Shown piece by piece: positions 7,312 through 15,899 of a stretch of 35,510 bases of DNA. Source of the DNA: Nitrospirota bacterium (GTDB lineage Bacteria > Nitrospirota > Nitrospiria > JACQBW01); the NCBI GenBank assembly GCA_016178585.1, contig JACOTA010000004.1:1-35510 (forward strand). Reading direction: 5' to 3'. The position numbers and the translations under genes were made by a program. Within the stretch, counting starts at the first letter, position 1; every line of letters starts with the position of its first letter. Below the pieces are notes generated by a model that saw only the letters and a program-made list of their open reading frames with translations, had not been told where the DNA came from and made no database searches.

Positions 7312-9957
7312 TCATCTTTTTTCGATCTCTACATGACCCAGTTTGAAATAAGGGACATCGGTTTCAGGGTCGACCTGGCATTGAATTAAATCCCTTAGAT
7401 TCGGATCTGATAAATGCTGAGGATAAAAGGCCAGGCCGGGGGGATAGGCGGGATCAAATTTAACCCTCACTTCCATTTGACCCAATTCCGATTTTACACG
7501 AACCCTCTCTCCCGCCTGCACCCCTATCTTTTTTCCATCGGCAGGGTTCATGATCAACGACCCGTCAGGATAAAGTTTCATCAACCCATCCGCATGGCGT
7601 GAAAGCTTTCCCGAATGATAAAGAACCGGCCGGATCAACAGGGCCCACTGTTCCGGGGAAGCAGAAGCCGGCTCTTCCATCTGATAACGCTCTTTCAAGG
7701 TTAAGCCAGCCGTTTCTTCAAAATAACTCTTTTTTCTTGTTTCAATTAACTGCCTTTGTTCCGGCCCGACAGGAAGGGCGCGGTAATAATCAGGAATCGC
7801 TTTTTTAATTTCTTTCCGGATGGCATTGACATTTTCATATACCAGGGGGAATCCCGACCGCGTGGAAACGGTTGAAAAAATTTCCCAGTCTGAAAGGCTT
7901 TCTCCGGCCGGCTTAAGGGCCTTCCGGATTCTCTGGGCACGGCCTTCCATATTCGTATAGCTTCCCTCTTTTTCCACGAAACTACAGGCCGGAAAGACCA
8001 CATCGGCCATCGCCATGGTTGAATTCATAAAGAGATCCTGACAGACCAAAAATTCAAGTTTTGAAAATGCTTCCCGGGCGTTTAAAGACGCCGGAAGGCT
8101 GTCGATCGGGTTTTCACCGACGATGTAAAGCATTTTTATTTCACCGCGATTGATTTTTTTAATCATTTCCGGGAGCGTGGCGCCCTTTTGAAAAACCGGG
8201 GTCCCATGCCATAGACCGGAATAACGTTTTTGAGCAGAAGGGTCATTGACCTCCATTAAGCCGGGGAGAAATTCAGGGACACCCCCCATTTCAACTACCC
8301 CTTGCTCATTATTTTCATAACAGAGCGGGTTCAACCCGGAACCCGGCTGGTCTAATTTGCCAGACACCCAGGCAAGATCAATCATGTTTTTGACATTTTG
8401 ATAACCATTTTTCGCTGAGGTCACGCCCGGGCCGAAAACAATGACACCTGGCTGAGTCTGATACAACAAACTGCCTGCTTTTTTATACACGGTTTCGCGG
8501 ATTCCGGTGATTTCCTCAATTTTCTTGAAAGACACGGGGTCTGTGGCCTCTTTTAACTGACGACCATAAGAATGCGCGGCGTAAGGGTTTCCCTCAACCT
8601 GTAAAATAGCTTTAATGAGTCCCAGGATGACCATTCCTTCGGAGCCAGGGCGAGCCTGAAGATGATCGGAAGCGAGTTTGGCCATATTGGTTTTAACGGG
8701 GTCGACGACGATCATTTTCGCACCGCCCTTTCTCACCGCTTTTTTTACGTAGAGAGCTGAAACAGGGTTGGTTTCACTCATATCCGTCCCGATTAACAGA
8801 ATCACCCTGGCCTGGGCCAGCTCTTCATACGAATTCAGCATTCGGTTGAATCCAAACGCTTCCTTAAAAGCCATGACGGTATTCATATGGCCGTATCGGA
8901 CGGTGCTGTCGATATGGGGCGTCCCGATGCCCAACCGCATCCATTTTTGGAAAAGATAGGCCTCTTCATTGGTACAGCGGGCCGAAATCAGCCCGGCGAT
9001 GGCCTGACCGCCGTAGCGGGATTTTATTTCATTTATTTTCTGGACCGTCAGATCAAGGGCTTCATCCCACAAAACGCTGACTAATTTCTTTTCAACTTTA
9101 ATCAAAGGCGCGGTCAGCCTCTCCTTATGATTCAGATAATGGTATCCATAAAACCCTTTGGCGCAGAGGTTCCCTTCGTTCCGCCCGACCCCCCACTCGG
9201 AAGTAACACGCATGACCACGTTGTCAAACGTTTCGAGGGTAATCTGGCAGCCGTCCGCGCAGTGCTGACAAATGCTTTCTGTTTTTTTTAGTTCCCAGGG
9301 ACGGAATTGATACATTGAAAAACGGTTGGTGAGGGCACCCACGGGACAAATCTGAACGCATCCCCCGCAAAAGACACAATCAAGTTCCTGCCGGCCAAAG
9401 GTTGAAATTTCCGATTTTACCCCTCGTTCCACCGAACCCAGGGCTTTTACCTCCATGACTTCATCGCAATACCGGACGCACCGGAGGCAGGAGACGCAAC
9501 GGTTCATCTCTTTTTCAATAAAACCGCCGAAATATTCTTTATTAAAAACTCTTTTTTCTTCCGTAAAACGGCCTTGTTTGCTGTATTCATGGCTTAAATC
9601 CTGGAGATGACACTCACCCCCTTTGTCGCAGATCGGACAATCAAGCGGATGGTTGGAAAGAATAAATTCAATGACGCCGTTTCTCGCCTTAATCACATTG
9701 GGAGAATGGGTTTGAACCACCATCCCTTCGGCCACCGGCATACTGCAGGAGGTCTGAAGCTTCGGGTTTTTTTCGATTTCAACGAGGCACATCCGGCAGT
9801 TGGCATCGGGATCAAGCTGGGGATGATAACAAAAATGAGGGACTTCAATTCCTAATTTTTTTGCGGCGGCAATCAGGTAAGTTCCTTCCTCCACCTGAAG
9901 ATCCTGCCCGTTAATTTTTAAGGAAACCATTTTTTTAGTTTGCGGGTTTGTCGTCAT
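7312..9957 (-). CDS. nuoG: NADH-quinone oxidoreductase subunit G (NuoG)
   Basis: An 881-residue iron-sulfur subunit of the NADH-oxidising module. Ligands in order: [2Fe-2S] C43, C54, C57, C71; N5 H103, C107, C110, C116; N4 from C154/157/160/164 and C194/197/200/204; then C230-x2-C233-x3-C237-x27-C265, the motif for extra cluster N7 that bacteria such as E. coli have and mitochondria lack. The rest is the molybdopterin-oxidoreductase-like domain, which is structural in complex I. ATG 9957 overlaps the nuoF stop (ATGA). An in-frame start at 10002 lies deep inside nuoF and is less likely. Length is typical for long bacterial NuoG. Confidence 0.95.
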   Translation of the reverse strand: MTTNPQTKKMVSLKINGQDLQVEEGTYLIAAAKKLGIEVPHFCYHPQLDPDANCRMCLVEIEKNPKLQTSCSMPVAEGMVVQTHSPNVIKARNGVIEFILSNHPLDCPICDKGGECHLQDLSHEYSKQGRFTEEKRVFNKEYFGGFIEKEMNRCVSCLRCVRYCDEVMEVKALGSVERGVKSEISTFGRQELDCVFCGGCVQICPVGALTNRFSMYQFRPWELKKTESICQHCADGCQITLETFDNVVMRVTSEWGVGRNEGNLCAKGFYGYHYLNHKERLTAPLIKVEKKLVSVLWDEALDLTVQKINEIKSRYGGQAIAGLISARCTNEEAYLFQKWMRLGIGTPHIDSTVRYGHMNTVMAFKEAFGFNRMLNSYEELAQARVILLIGTDMSETNPVSALYVKKAVRKGGAKMIVVDPVKTNMAKLASDHLQARPGSEGMVILGLIKAILQVEGNPYAAHSYGRQLKEATDPVSFKKIEEITGIRETVYKKAGSLLYQTQPGVIVFGPGVTSAKNGYQNVKNMIDLAWVSGKLDQPGSGLNPLCYENNEQGVVEMGGVPEFLPGLMEVNDPSAQKRYSGLWHGTPVFQKGATLPEMIKKINRGEIKMLYIVGENPIDSLPASLNAREAFSKLEFLVCQDLFMNSTMAMADVVFPACSFVEKEGSYTNMEGRAQRIRKALKPAGESLSDWEIFSTVSTRSGFPLVYENVNAIRKEIKKAIPDYYRALPVGPEQRQLIETRKKSYFEETAGLTLKERYQMEEPASASPEQWALLIRPVLYHSGKLSRHADGLMKLYPDGSLIMNPADGKKIGVQAGERVRVKSELGQMEVRVKFDPAYPPGLAFYPQHLSDPNLRDLIQCQVDPETDVPYFKLGHVEIEKR

Positions 9958-11255
9958 GGGAATCCGATTGTTGCCAGTCTCTCGGAATGATTGACCGGAC
10001 ATTTTTTTTCACGAATGTGATATTCATATTCCTGTTTGAAGTACTTTAACGTTCCCAAAATAGGAGCCACTTCAGCTTCGCCAAAAGCACAAACCGTTTT
10101 GCCGGCGATATTTCCACAAAGGTCGACCAAAAGATCGAGGTCTTCCATTTTTCCTTCTCCATGCTCAATCCGATGGATGACTTTATACAACCAGGGCGCT
10201 CCTTCCCGACAGGGGGTGCATTTGCCGCACGATTCATGGGAGAAAAAATGCATTAAATTCAGCGTCGCCCAGACCATGCAGGTCTCTTCATCCATCACGG
10301 TTACGGCGCCCGAACCCAGCATCGACCCCGCCTGAGCAACCGCTTCAAAATCGAGTTTTACATCAAGGTGCTTTTCCGTAAAAACAGACGCGGAAGCGCC
10401 TCCCGGGATAATTGCTTTTAACTTTTTGTCGTTTAAAATTCCCCCGCCCAGATCAAAGATCAGTTCCCGGAAGGTCGTTCCCATCGGAACTTCGTAATTC
10501 CCGGGTTTTTTGACATGGCCGCTCAAAGAAAATAAACGGGTTCCCGTGCTTTTGCCGACGCCAATTCCGGCAAACCATTCTCCTCCCCGAATCACGATTT
10601 GAGGAATATTGCTGAGCGTTTCAACATTATTGACGACCGTCGGCTTGCCATATAACCCGTAATTGGCGGGAAAGGGGGGTTTAAACCGGGGTTTTCCTCT
10701 TTTTCCTTCAAGGGACTCCAGGAGAGCGGTCTCTTCTCCGCAAATGTAGGCGCCGGCTCCAGGATGGACATAAATGTCCAGATCAAACCCGCTATTTAAA
10801 ATATTTTTTCCAATAAACCCTTTTTGCCGCGCTTCTTTAATGGCCTGTTCAAGGACCTTCATGGCATAAACCAACTCTCCCCGAACATAAATATAAGCGG
10901 TATGGGCTCCGATGGCATAACAGGAAATAATGATCCCTTCTAACATTTGATGGGGATCCCGCTCCATGAGCTGCCTGTCTTTAAAAGTTCCGGGTTCACC
11001 TTCGTCGGCATTCACACAAAGATATTTGGTCAGAGCCGGGTTTTTAGGAATAAAACTCCATTTTGTTCCCGTGGGAAAACCGGCGCCCCCGCGGCCCCTT
11101 AGTCCTGATTTTTTGACGGTTTCCACCAGTTGATCGGGAGTTATTTTTTCCGAAAAAACCTTTTCAAGGGCTTGATATCCCCCCGCCTTTAAATAAGAGG
11201 CGATTTCGGGGGTATAGCCAGGTGAAGACATGTTCTTAAACAGAATGCGTTCCAT
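9954..11255 (-). CDS. nuoF: NADH-quinone oxidoreductase subunit F (NuoF)
   Basis: A 433-residue subunit that binds NADH and FMN and carries [4Fe-4S] cluster N3. GLRGRGGAGFPTGTKW is the NADH-binding glycine-rich segment, NADEGEPGTFKDR and GAGAYICGEETALLESLEG surround FMN, and SCGKCTPCREG plus the later KTVCAFGE cysteine ligate N3. Length matches the family. Its ATG directly follows the nuoE stop (TAG-ATG), and its TGA overlaps the nuoG ATG, so the three NADH-module subunits are made together. Confidence 0.96.
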   Translation of the reverse strand: MERILFKNMSSPGYTPEIASYLKAGGYQALEKVFSEKITPDQLVETVKKSGLRGRGGAGFPTGTKWSFIPKNPALTKYLCVNADEGEPGTFKDRQLMERDPHQMLEGIIISCYAIGAHTAYIYVRGELVYAMKVLEQAIKEARQKGFIGKNILNSGFDLDIYVHPGAGAYICGEETALLESLEGKRGKPRFKPPFPANYGLYGKPTVVNNVETLSNIPQIVIRGGEWFAGIGVGKSTGTRLFSLSGHVKKPGNYEVPMGTTFRELIFDLGGGILNDKKLKAIIPGGASASVFTEKHLDVKLDFEAVAQAGSMLGSGAVTVMDEETCMVWATLNLMHFFSHESCGKCTPCREGAPWLYKVIHRIEHGEGKMEDLDLLVDLCGNIAGKTVCAFGEAEVAPILGTLKYFKQEYEYHIREKKCPVNHSERLATIGFP

Positions 11256-11741
11256 CTATTTTGCCTTTTGCCTTAAATCGTCTAATATCTGGTCTACCTT
11301 ATTTTTGTTCAAATTTTCGTAATAATCGTCGTTAATCTGCATCATCGGCGCTGTCCCGCATGAAGCCAGACATTCCACTTCAGCAAGCGTAAAAAGTCGA
11401 TCTGGCGTGGTTTCTCCCGATTCGACGCCGAGTTTTTCTTCCAAATAACTGACAAGCTTTTCCGCCCCCATTAAAGCACAGGGAAGCGTTCTGCAGACCT
11501 GAATATGATATTTACCGATCGGTTTCAGGTTATACATCGTGTAAAAAGTGGCCGCTTCATATACCTGTAATGGCGTAATTTCCAGGATATCCGCAACTTC
11601 TTTCATAAGGTCTTCGGTTAAATGTCCCTGGTTCTCTTTTTGGGCGATATTGAGCGCTGGAAGAAGCGCGGACCGTTTTTGTTCCGGAGGATAATGACCC
11701 ATAATTTCCACAATTTGATTCCGGCTGGTTTCCGATATCAT
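11256..11741 (-). CDS. nuoE: NADH-quinone oxidoreductase subunit E (NuoE)
   Basis: A 161-residue thioredoxin-like [2Fe-2S] subunit (cluster N1a). The ligand pattern C-x4-C (VCRTLPC) followed by C-x3-C (ECLASCGTAP) is complete, and the N-terminal helical bundle (LLPALNIAQKENQGHL) is present. AGGGG lies 6-7 nt before ATG 11741. A 126-bp MITE-like element ends 18 nt upstream of the start, leaving the ribosome binding site intact. NuoE works with NuoF and NuoG in the NADH module. Confidence 0.95.
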   Translation of the reverse strand: MISETSRNQIVEIMGHYPPEQKRSALLPALNIAQKENQGHLTEDLMKEVADILEITPLQVYEAATFYTMYNLKPIGKYHIQVCRTLPCALMGAEKLVSYLEEKLGVESGETTPDRLFTLAEVECLASCGTAPMMQINDDYYENLNKNKVDQILDDLRQKAK

Positions 11742-11759
11742 AGTTTCCCCTTCAAAAAA

Positions 11760-11885
11760 CCTGGATGCTTAGAACAGGTTATATACGAGGCGGAACAAGA
11801 AGATGCACCGGAGCGTACAGAGAAGTACGTGAGGATGCGGATTCGCAGTGACAACGCGGTAGATAACCTGTTATCAGCATCCAGG
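11760..11885. mobile_element. 126-bp MITE-like element between nuoD and nuoE
   Basis: The ends form a 23-bp imperfect inverted repeat: CCTGGATGCT-tag-AACAGGTTAT on the left and ATAACCTGTT-atc-AGCATCCAGG on the right. Only the three middle positions fail to pair. The interior is itself partly palindromic around CGTAC-AGAGAA-GTACG. It has no coding capacity. It fills nearly the whole gap: nuoD stops at 11887 and nuoE starts at 11741. It is probably a non-autonomous element moved by a transposase in trans; no target duplication was confirmed. Confidence 0.7.
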
Positions 11886-11886
11886 A

Positions 11887-13140
11887 TCATCTGTCGCATT
11901 CTCCCATGACGATATCATACGTTCCAAAAATCGTAATAATATCCGAGATCATATATCCCCTGGCCATGTAATCAAACGCCCCCATATGGATAAAGGAAGG
12001 GGGACGAATTTTGAGTCGATAGGGCCGGTTCCCTCCGGTGCTATAAATATAGAAGCCTAATTCCCCTTTTGGAACTTCCGTTCCGCAATAAACCTCCCCT
12101 TTCGGCGCATCAAATCCTTTAGAAGCCACCAGAAAGTGATGAATTAAACTTTCCATATCGGACATGACCAGATTTTTTTTCGGGAGAGTCACCATCGGAC
12201 TGCTGGCTAGAATCGGACCTGACGGAAGTTTTTCAAGACATTGTTCAATCATTCGAGCCGATTGAATCATTTCCAGAATTCTAATCCAATACCGGTCGTA
12301 GGTATCGCCGTTTTTCCCTAACGGAACTTCCCAATCCAGCCTGTCATAGACCCCATAAGGCTCAGCCTTCCGGATATCGTAATTGACCCCCGACCCTCGC
12401 AAGGGAGGTCCGGTCAAACCGAAATTAATGGCGTCTTCACCGGAAATCACGGCAACATCCTTTGTGCGGGAAATCCAGATTCGATTATGTTCTAAAAGGG
12501 TATTGTATTCTTTTATTTTTTTAGGAAACTCTTTGATGAATTTTTTCAACCGGTCAATAATTTTTGGGGTTAAATCGCGGTCGATCCCTCCAATCCGGTA
12601 GTAAGTCATCGTTAAACGAGCGCCGCAAAGCTCTTCAAACATATCCAGGATTTCTTCCCGCTCACGGAAGGTGAAGAAAAACACCGTCATGGCGCCGACA
12701 TCGAGCGCCTGGGTTCCAAGCCAAAACAAATGGCCCGAAATCCGCATCATTTCCGCAACCAGGGTCCGGATATATTCTGCCCGTTCCGGAATCTGGAGCT
12801 GTAAAAGCTTTTCAACCGCCCGGACAAAGGCATAATTGTTCGTCATCGAACAGACATAGTCGAGACGATCGGTCATAGGGATAATCTGGTTATAGGTTTC
12901 CAGTTCACAAAGTTTTTCAACGCCGCGATGGAGATAACCCAAATCTGGCGTGGCTTTGACAATTCTTTCACCTTCAAGATCCAGAACCACCCGAAGCACG
13001 CCATGGGTGCTGGGATGTTGGGGTCCCATGTTTAAGAGAAACTCTTCACGGCGGAGGACGGGTTTGGTTTCATGGGGAGCTTCAATCTGCTTCCCGCCAA
13101 TCGCCACGTCTTTGGTTATGTTATCGCCCTTATTAATCAT
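11887..13140 (-). CDS. nuoD: NADH-quinone oxidoreductase subunit D (NuoD)
   Basis: A 417-residue 49-kDa-type subunit that lines the quinone pocket beside cluster N2. Conserved segments are NMGPQHPSTHGVLR (the quinone-headgroup His is in this loop), GYLHRGVEKL, TDRLDYVCSM, the ESLIHHF helix, and the canonical C-terminal DIVMGECDR. Arg72, in GYLHRGVEKL, aligns with the mammalian NDUFS2 arginine that NDUFAF7 dimethylates; a homologue of that enzyme is encoded at 14738. Start is ATG 13140 with GGGAAA upstream. It is separate from nuoC, not fused. The stop is one base from the MITE-like element. Confidence 0.97.
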   Translation of the reverse strand: MINKGDNITKDVAIGGKQIEAPHETKPVLRREEFLLNMGPQHPSTHGVLRVVLDLEGERIVKATPDLGYLHRGVEKLCELETYNQIIPMTDRLDYVCSMTNNYAFVRAVEKLLQLQIPERAEYIRTLVAEMMRISGHLFWLGTQALDVGAMTVFFFTFREREEILDMFEELCGARLTMTYYRIGGIDRDLTPKIIDRLKKFIKEFPKKIKEYNTLLEHNRIWISRTKDVAVISGEDAINFGLTGPPLRGSGVNYDIRKAEPYGVYDRLDWEVPLGKNGDTYDRYWIRILEMIQSARMIEQCLEKLPSGPILASSPMVTLPKKNLVMSDMESLIHHFLVASKGFDAPKGEVYCGTEVPKGELGFYIYSTGGNRPYRLKIRPPSFIHMGAFDYMARGYMISDIITIFGTYDIVMGECDR

Positions 13141-13155
13141 GGTTTCCCGTTTAAA

Positions 13156-13647
13156 CTAACTGTTATTGGGGAGGAACTCGAATGTGTTCCTCCACCCTCT
13201 CCCCTCCGTTGGAAAATCTTTCCGGAGAGGATGGCCTTCAAAATCCTCCGGCATCATAATTCTTCTTAAATCAGGGTGGTGTTCAAAACGGATTCCCATC
13301 ATATCGTAAACTTCCCGTTCCATGAAGTTGGCCCCTTTCCATATGGAGGTAATCGAATCGAGGGAACACTCTTCCTCAGAAACTCTGGTTTTCACCCGAA
13401 TCCGATGGTTTTTAGGAATGGAGTAAAAATGGTAAACGACTTCAAACCTCTCCTCATCTTCCGGAAAATCAAGGGAACAGATATCGGTGATATGATTAAA
13501 TTGCATTTCAGAATCATCATGCAAATACCGGCATAAGGAGACGATTCCTTCTTTTACAATAAAGAGGGTGAGTTCCCCGAGCCCAATTTGGGCCTCCTGG
13601 ACAATTTGAGGAAACGCTTCTTTAATTTTCTGAGGATCTGGATGCAA
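13156..13647 (-). CDS. nuoC: NADH-quinone oxidoreductase subunit C (NuoC)
   Basis: A 163-residue 30-kDa-type subunit of the peripheral arm that packs on NuoD. The signature WKGANFMEREVYDMMGIRFE, followed by HPDLRRIMMPEDFEGHPLRK, is complete. The best start is TTG 13647, with AAAGGT six bases upstream; no in-frame ATG gives a full N-terminus. It follows nuoB by 36 nt and precedes nuoD by 15 nt. Confidence 0.94.
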   Translation of the reverse strand: MHPDPQKIKEAFPQIVQEAQIGLGELTLFIVKEGIVSLCRYLHDDSEMQFNHITDICSLDFPEDEERFEVVYHFYSIPKNHRIRVKTRVSEEECSLDSITSIWKGANFMEREVYDMMGIRFEHHPDLRRIMMPEDFEGHPLRKDFPTEGRGWRNTFEFLPNNS

Positions 13648-13683
13648 GCTTGACCTTTTTCTTATTATTTCGCGCGGGAAGGC

Positions 13684-14163
13684 TTATTTGGTGAAAACTT
13701 TTTCCTTCATGATCTTTTCCTGTAATTTCAAGATCCCGTCGAAAAGAGCCTCCGGCCTTGGAGGGCACCCGGGAACATAAACATCCACAGGAATAATTTG
13801 ATCGACGCCTTGCACCACACTGTAACTATTATAAATATTCCCTGATGTGGCGCATGAACCCATTGAGATGACATAGCGGGGCTCCGGCATTTGATCGTAA
13901 ATTCTACGAATTACAGGGGCCATTTTTCGACAAACGGTTCCGGCGACGATCATTAAATCGGACTGGCGGGGGGAAGCTCTGAAGACACCCGCCCCAAAAC
14001 GGTCAAGATCATACCGGGAAGAGACTGACGCGATCATTTCGATTGCGCAACAGGCTAATCCAAAGGTCATGGGCCATAGAGCAGACTTTCTGGCCCAGTT
14101 CACGACGGAGTCCAGCGAGGTCGTAATAATATTTGTTTCAAACTGCAGATCCATCAATCCCAT
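13684..14163 (-). CDS. nuoB: NADH-quinone oxidoreductase subunit B (NuoB)
   Basis: A 159-residue subunit carrying cluster N2, the electron donor to quinone. The ligands are all present: tandem C38-C39 (GLACCAIE), C104 (MGSCATSG) and C133 ([11 protein letters not shown]). GGAG lies 7 nt before ATG 14163, which overlaps the end of nuoA by 10 nt. An internal ATG at 14154 also overlaps the nuoA stop but has poorer spacing to the ribosome binding site. Confidence 0.96.
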   Translation of the reverse strand: MGLMDLQFETNIITTSLDSVVNWARKSALWPMTFGLACCAIEMIASVSSRYDLDRFGAGVFRASPRQSDLMIVAGTVCRKMAPVIRRIYDQMPEPRYVISMGSCATSGNIYNSYSVVQGVDQIIPVDVYVPGCPPRPEALFDGILKLQEKIMKEKVFTK

Positions 14164-14528
14164 TCCAGGGCTCCTTTTTTCCAGGCATAAAAATACCCGA
14201 CCAGCAAAATAAGCACAAAAACAATCATTTCAATTAACGTATAAAACCCAGTTTTCTTAAAAACAACCGCCCAGGGGAAAAAGAAAATGGTTTCGACGTC
14301 GAAAATGACAAACAACATAGCGATCACATAATAACGGAAAGGAAAGGATTTTCTCGCGTCTGAAAAAGGTTCGGAACCGCTTTCATAAGGAAGGAGTTTT
14401 TCTTTATAGGGCTTGCTGGGGCGTACCAGCTTTCCGGCCAACAGGCTGACGCCTCCAAAAGCAATGGCCACAAACACAAATATTAAAATAGGCAAATAAT
14501 GATCGGGCAAAAAACTTTCAGCCTGCAT
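14154..14528 (-). CDS. nuoA: NADH-quinone oxidoreductase subunit A (NuoA)
   Basis: A 124-residue protein with three membrane helices, next to the quinone chamber. [20 protein letters not shown] is the hallmark TM1-TM2 loop, and [19 protein letters not shown] is the hallmark TM2. ATG 14528 is preceded by AGGTGG at 8 nt; a GTG at 14540 is in frame but has no ribosome binding site. This is the first gene of the operon, downstream of the promoter at 14692-14720 and a repeat in the leader. Confidence 0.94.
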   Translation of the reverse strand: MQAESFLPDHYLPILIFVFVAIAFGGVSLLAGKLVRPSKPYKEKLLPYESGSEPFSDARKSFPFRYYVIAMLFVIFDVETIFFFPWAVVFKKTGFYTLIEMIVFVLILLVGYFYAWKKGALEWD

Positions 14529-14551
14529 TTTATAACCCACCTACTCTTATT

Positions 14552-14659
14552 TCAGGGGTCTTCGAGAAATTCGCTCTCAATGCCCCCGAACCCCTTGTTC
14601 TGCCCGGTCTAACTACGACCATTCCCAAGTCCGTCACTGGCAAAGCCAGTTTCTTCACT
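14552..14659. repeat. REP-like dispersed repeat, family 1, copy C
   Basis: Blocks in order: AGGGGTCTTCGAGA, CGCTCTCAATGCCCCCGAAC, an unrelated stretch of about 40 nt, the hairpin core CTGGCAAAGCCAG (14637-14649), and TTCTTCACTA. Copy B near 26671 shares the outer left block. It lies in the leader between the nuo promoter and nuoA. Confidence 0.65.
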
Positions 14660-14691
14660 AAAAAAGTTCCCAATTTTAGAGACAGAAAAAA

Positions 14692-14720
14692 ATCCTAATG
14701 GAACGCTTCTATAATGTCAA
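14692..14720 (-). promoter_or_regulatory. Promoter of the nuo operon
   Basis: On the minus strand a perfect TTGACA (14720-14715) is followed after 17 nt by TAGGAT (14697-14692). The predicted start is near 14685, giving a leader of about 155 nt to nuoA that includes repeat copy C. It is the only strong promoter seen between the methyltransferase gene and nuoA. Confidence 0.6.
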
Positions 14721-14737
14721 GAGTTTTGTTTTTACCT

Positions 14738-15880
14738 CTATTTTCTATAGAATTTGAGACCTTTTAGTTCCAGAGACCCCATCCCTTTCTGCTGAATAAG
14801 AACTTTAAAAACAGGTCCCAGGCCCTCCGGATGAATTAAATGTTTCATGGCTCGAAAGGAAAGGTCCTTTATCGGATCGTCAACCGTTTGAACAAAACGC
14901 TCCATCTCATCGATGATTCCAAGGCCGATTAAAAAATGGGACTGATCGGTGTACCCCAGGGGAAAAAGGTTCTCTTTCATTCCCTGATTTTGAAGCATTG
15001 AAAAATTAACGTGAGAGGTCATATCCTGCTCTCCCACCCATTGATACGGATCAGATTGGGTTTGATGGTTCCGATAACATAAGAACGTCCCTCTTTTCCT
15101 TTTAACCGAATAGAGGCCCTCTGCCAGGTCGCCGTAGTCAATGGTCAGAACAAAGCCTCTTTTTAAAATATCCGCTACGTCCGAAACCCAAATAATGGCA
15201 TTTAAATTAACCTCGGCCTCCTGCCCGTCAATCCAATGGACATTAAAAGAATCGAAATAACGTTCAATTTCAGGTAGAGAAGGGGGTAAAAGAACTTCGA
15301 CAAGTTGCTTCGCTTTAAAATCGACATGGATTTCGAGAAGTTTTCCATTCCTCCAAACCACCCGATAAACCGGAAACGCATCAACGAGTTCATTTGAAAA
15401 AATACACCCTTCCACCTTAGGAAGCTCTTTTAACAAAGCGACCCATTTTGATTTTTTTAGAAATTCAGGAAACCTCTGAAAAGCCTCTTTTTGTCTCTGG
15501 ATCATCGAGGGAGAGGCCTCCACCAGATAGTAGAACAATTTTTTAAAAATACCCGGATGGTCCTCCCGGAGGGTTTCAAAAATCTGGAGCGCAAGGCTCC
15601 CGTTTCCGGAACCGATCTCTACGAGATCAAAATGGGAAGAATCCTGAAAGGCTTCTGCCATTTCCGCAATTTGCCGGGCGAGCATCCTGCCAAATAAGGG
15701 ATGGACGCCGGGACTGGTATAGAAATCTCCTTTCACGCCAAATGGCTCCCTGGACGACGAATAATACCCCCCCTCCGGATCGTAAAGGGCCATTTCCATA
15801 AAGGTTTTAAACGAAAGGGGCCCGTCAGCCTTAATTTTGGCAATTATTTTTTTGAGCAGTGGCGGATTTCCTGAAATCAT
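14738..15880 (-). CDS. MidA/NDUFAF7-family SAM-dependent methyltransferase
   Basis: A 380-residue protein of the COG1565/DUF185 family. The diagnostic N-terminal segment is present (GPLSFKTFMEMALYDPEGGY, then GDFYTSPGVHPLFGRMLARQ). The SAM-binding glycine motif VEIGSGNGSLA follows at residues 87-97, then CIFSNELVDAFPVYRVVW and VLTIDYGDLAEGLY. In mitochondria NDUFAF7 (MidA) dimethylates an arginine of NDUFS2, the NuoD homologue, during complex I assembly. Placement directly before nuoA, on the same strand, suggests the same job here; this is inference. AGGA lies about 4 nt before ATG 15880. It is divergent from the 15900 gene, with only 19 nt between starts. Confidence 0.88.
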   Translation of the reverse strand: MISGNPPLLKKIIAKIKADGPLSFKTFMEMALYDPEGGYYSSSREPFGVKGDFYTSPGVHPLFGRMLARQIAEMAEAFQDSSHFDLVEIGSGNGSLALQIFETLREDHPGIFKKLFYYLVEASPSMIQRQKEAFQRFPEFLKKSKWVALLKELPKVEGCIFSNELVDAFPVYRVVWRNGKLLEIHVDFKAKQLVEVLLPPSLPEIERYFDSFNVHWIDGQEAEVNLNAIIWVSDVADILKRGFVLTIDYGDLAEGLYSVKRKRGTFLCYRNHQTQSDPYQWVGEQDMTSHVNFSMLQNQGMKENLFPLGYTDQSHFLIGLGIIDEMERFVQTVDDPIKDLSFRAMKHLIHPEGLGPVFKVLIQQKGMGSLELKGLKFYRK

Positions 15881-15899
15881 TGTATCCTTTGATTAAAAG

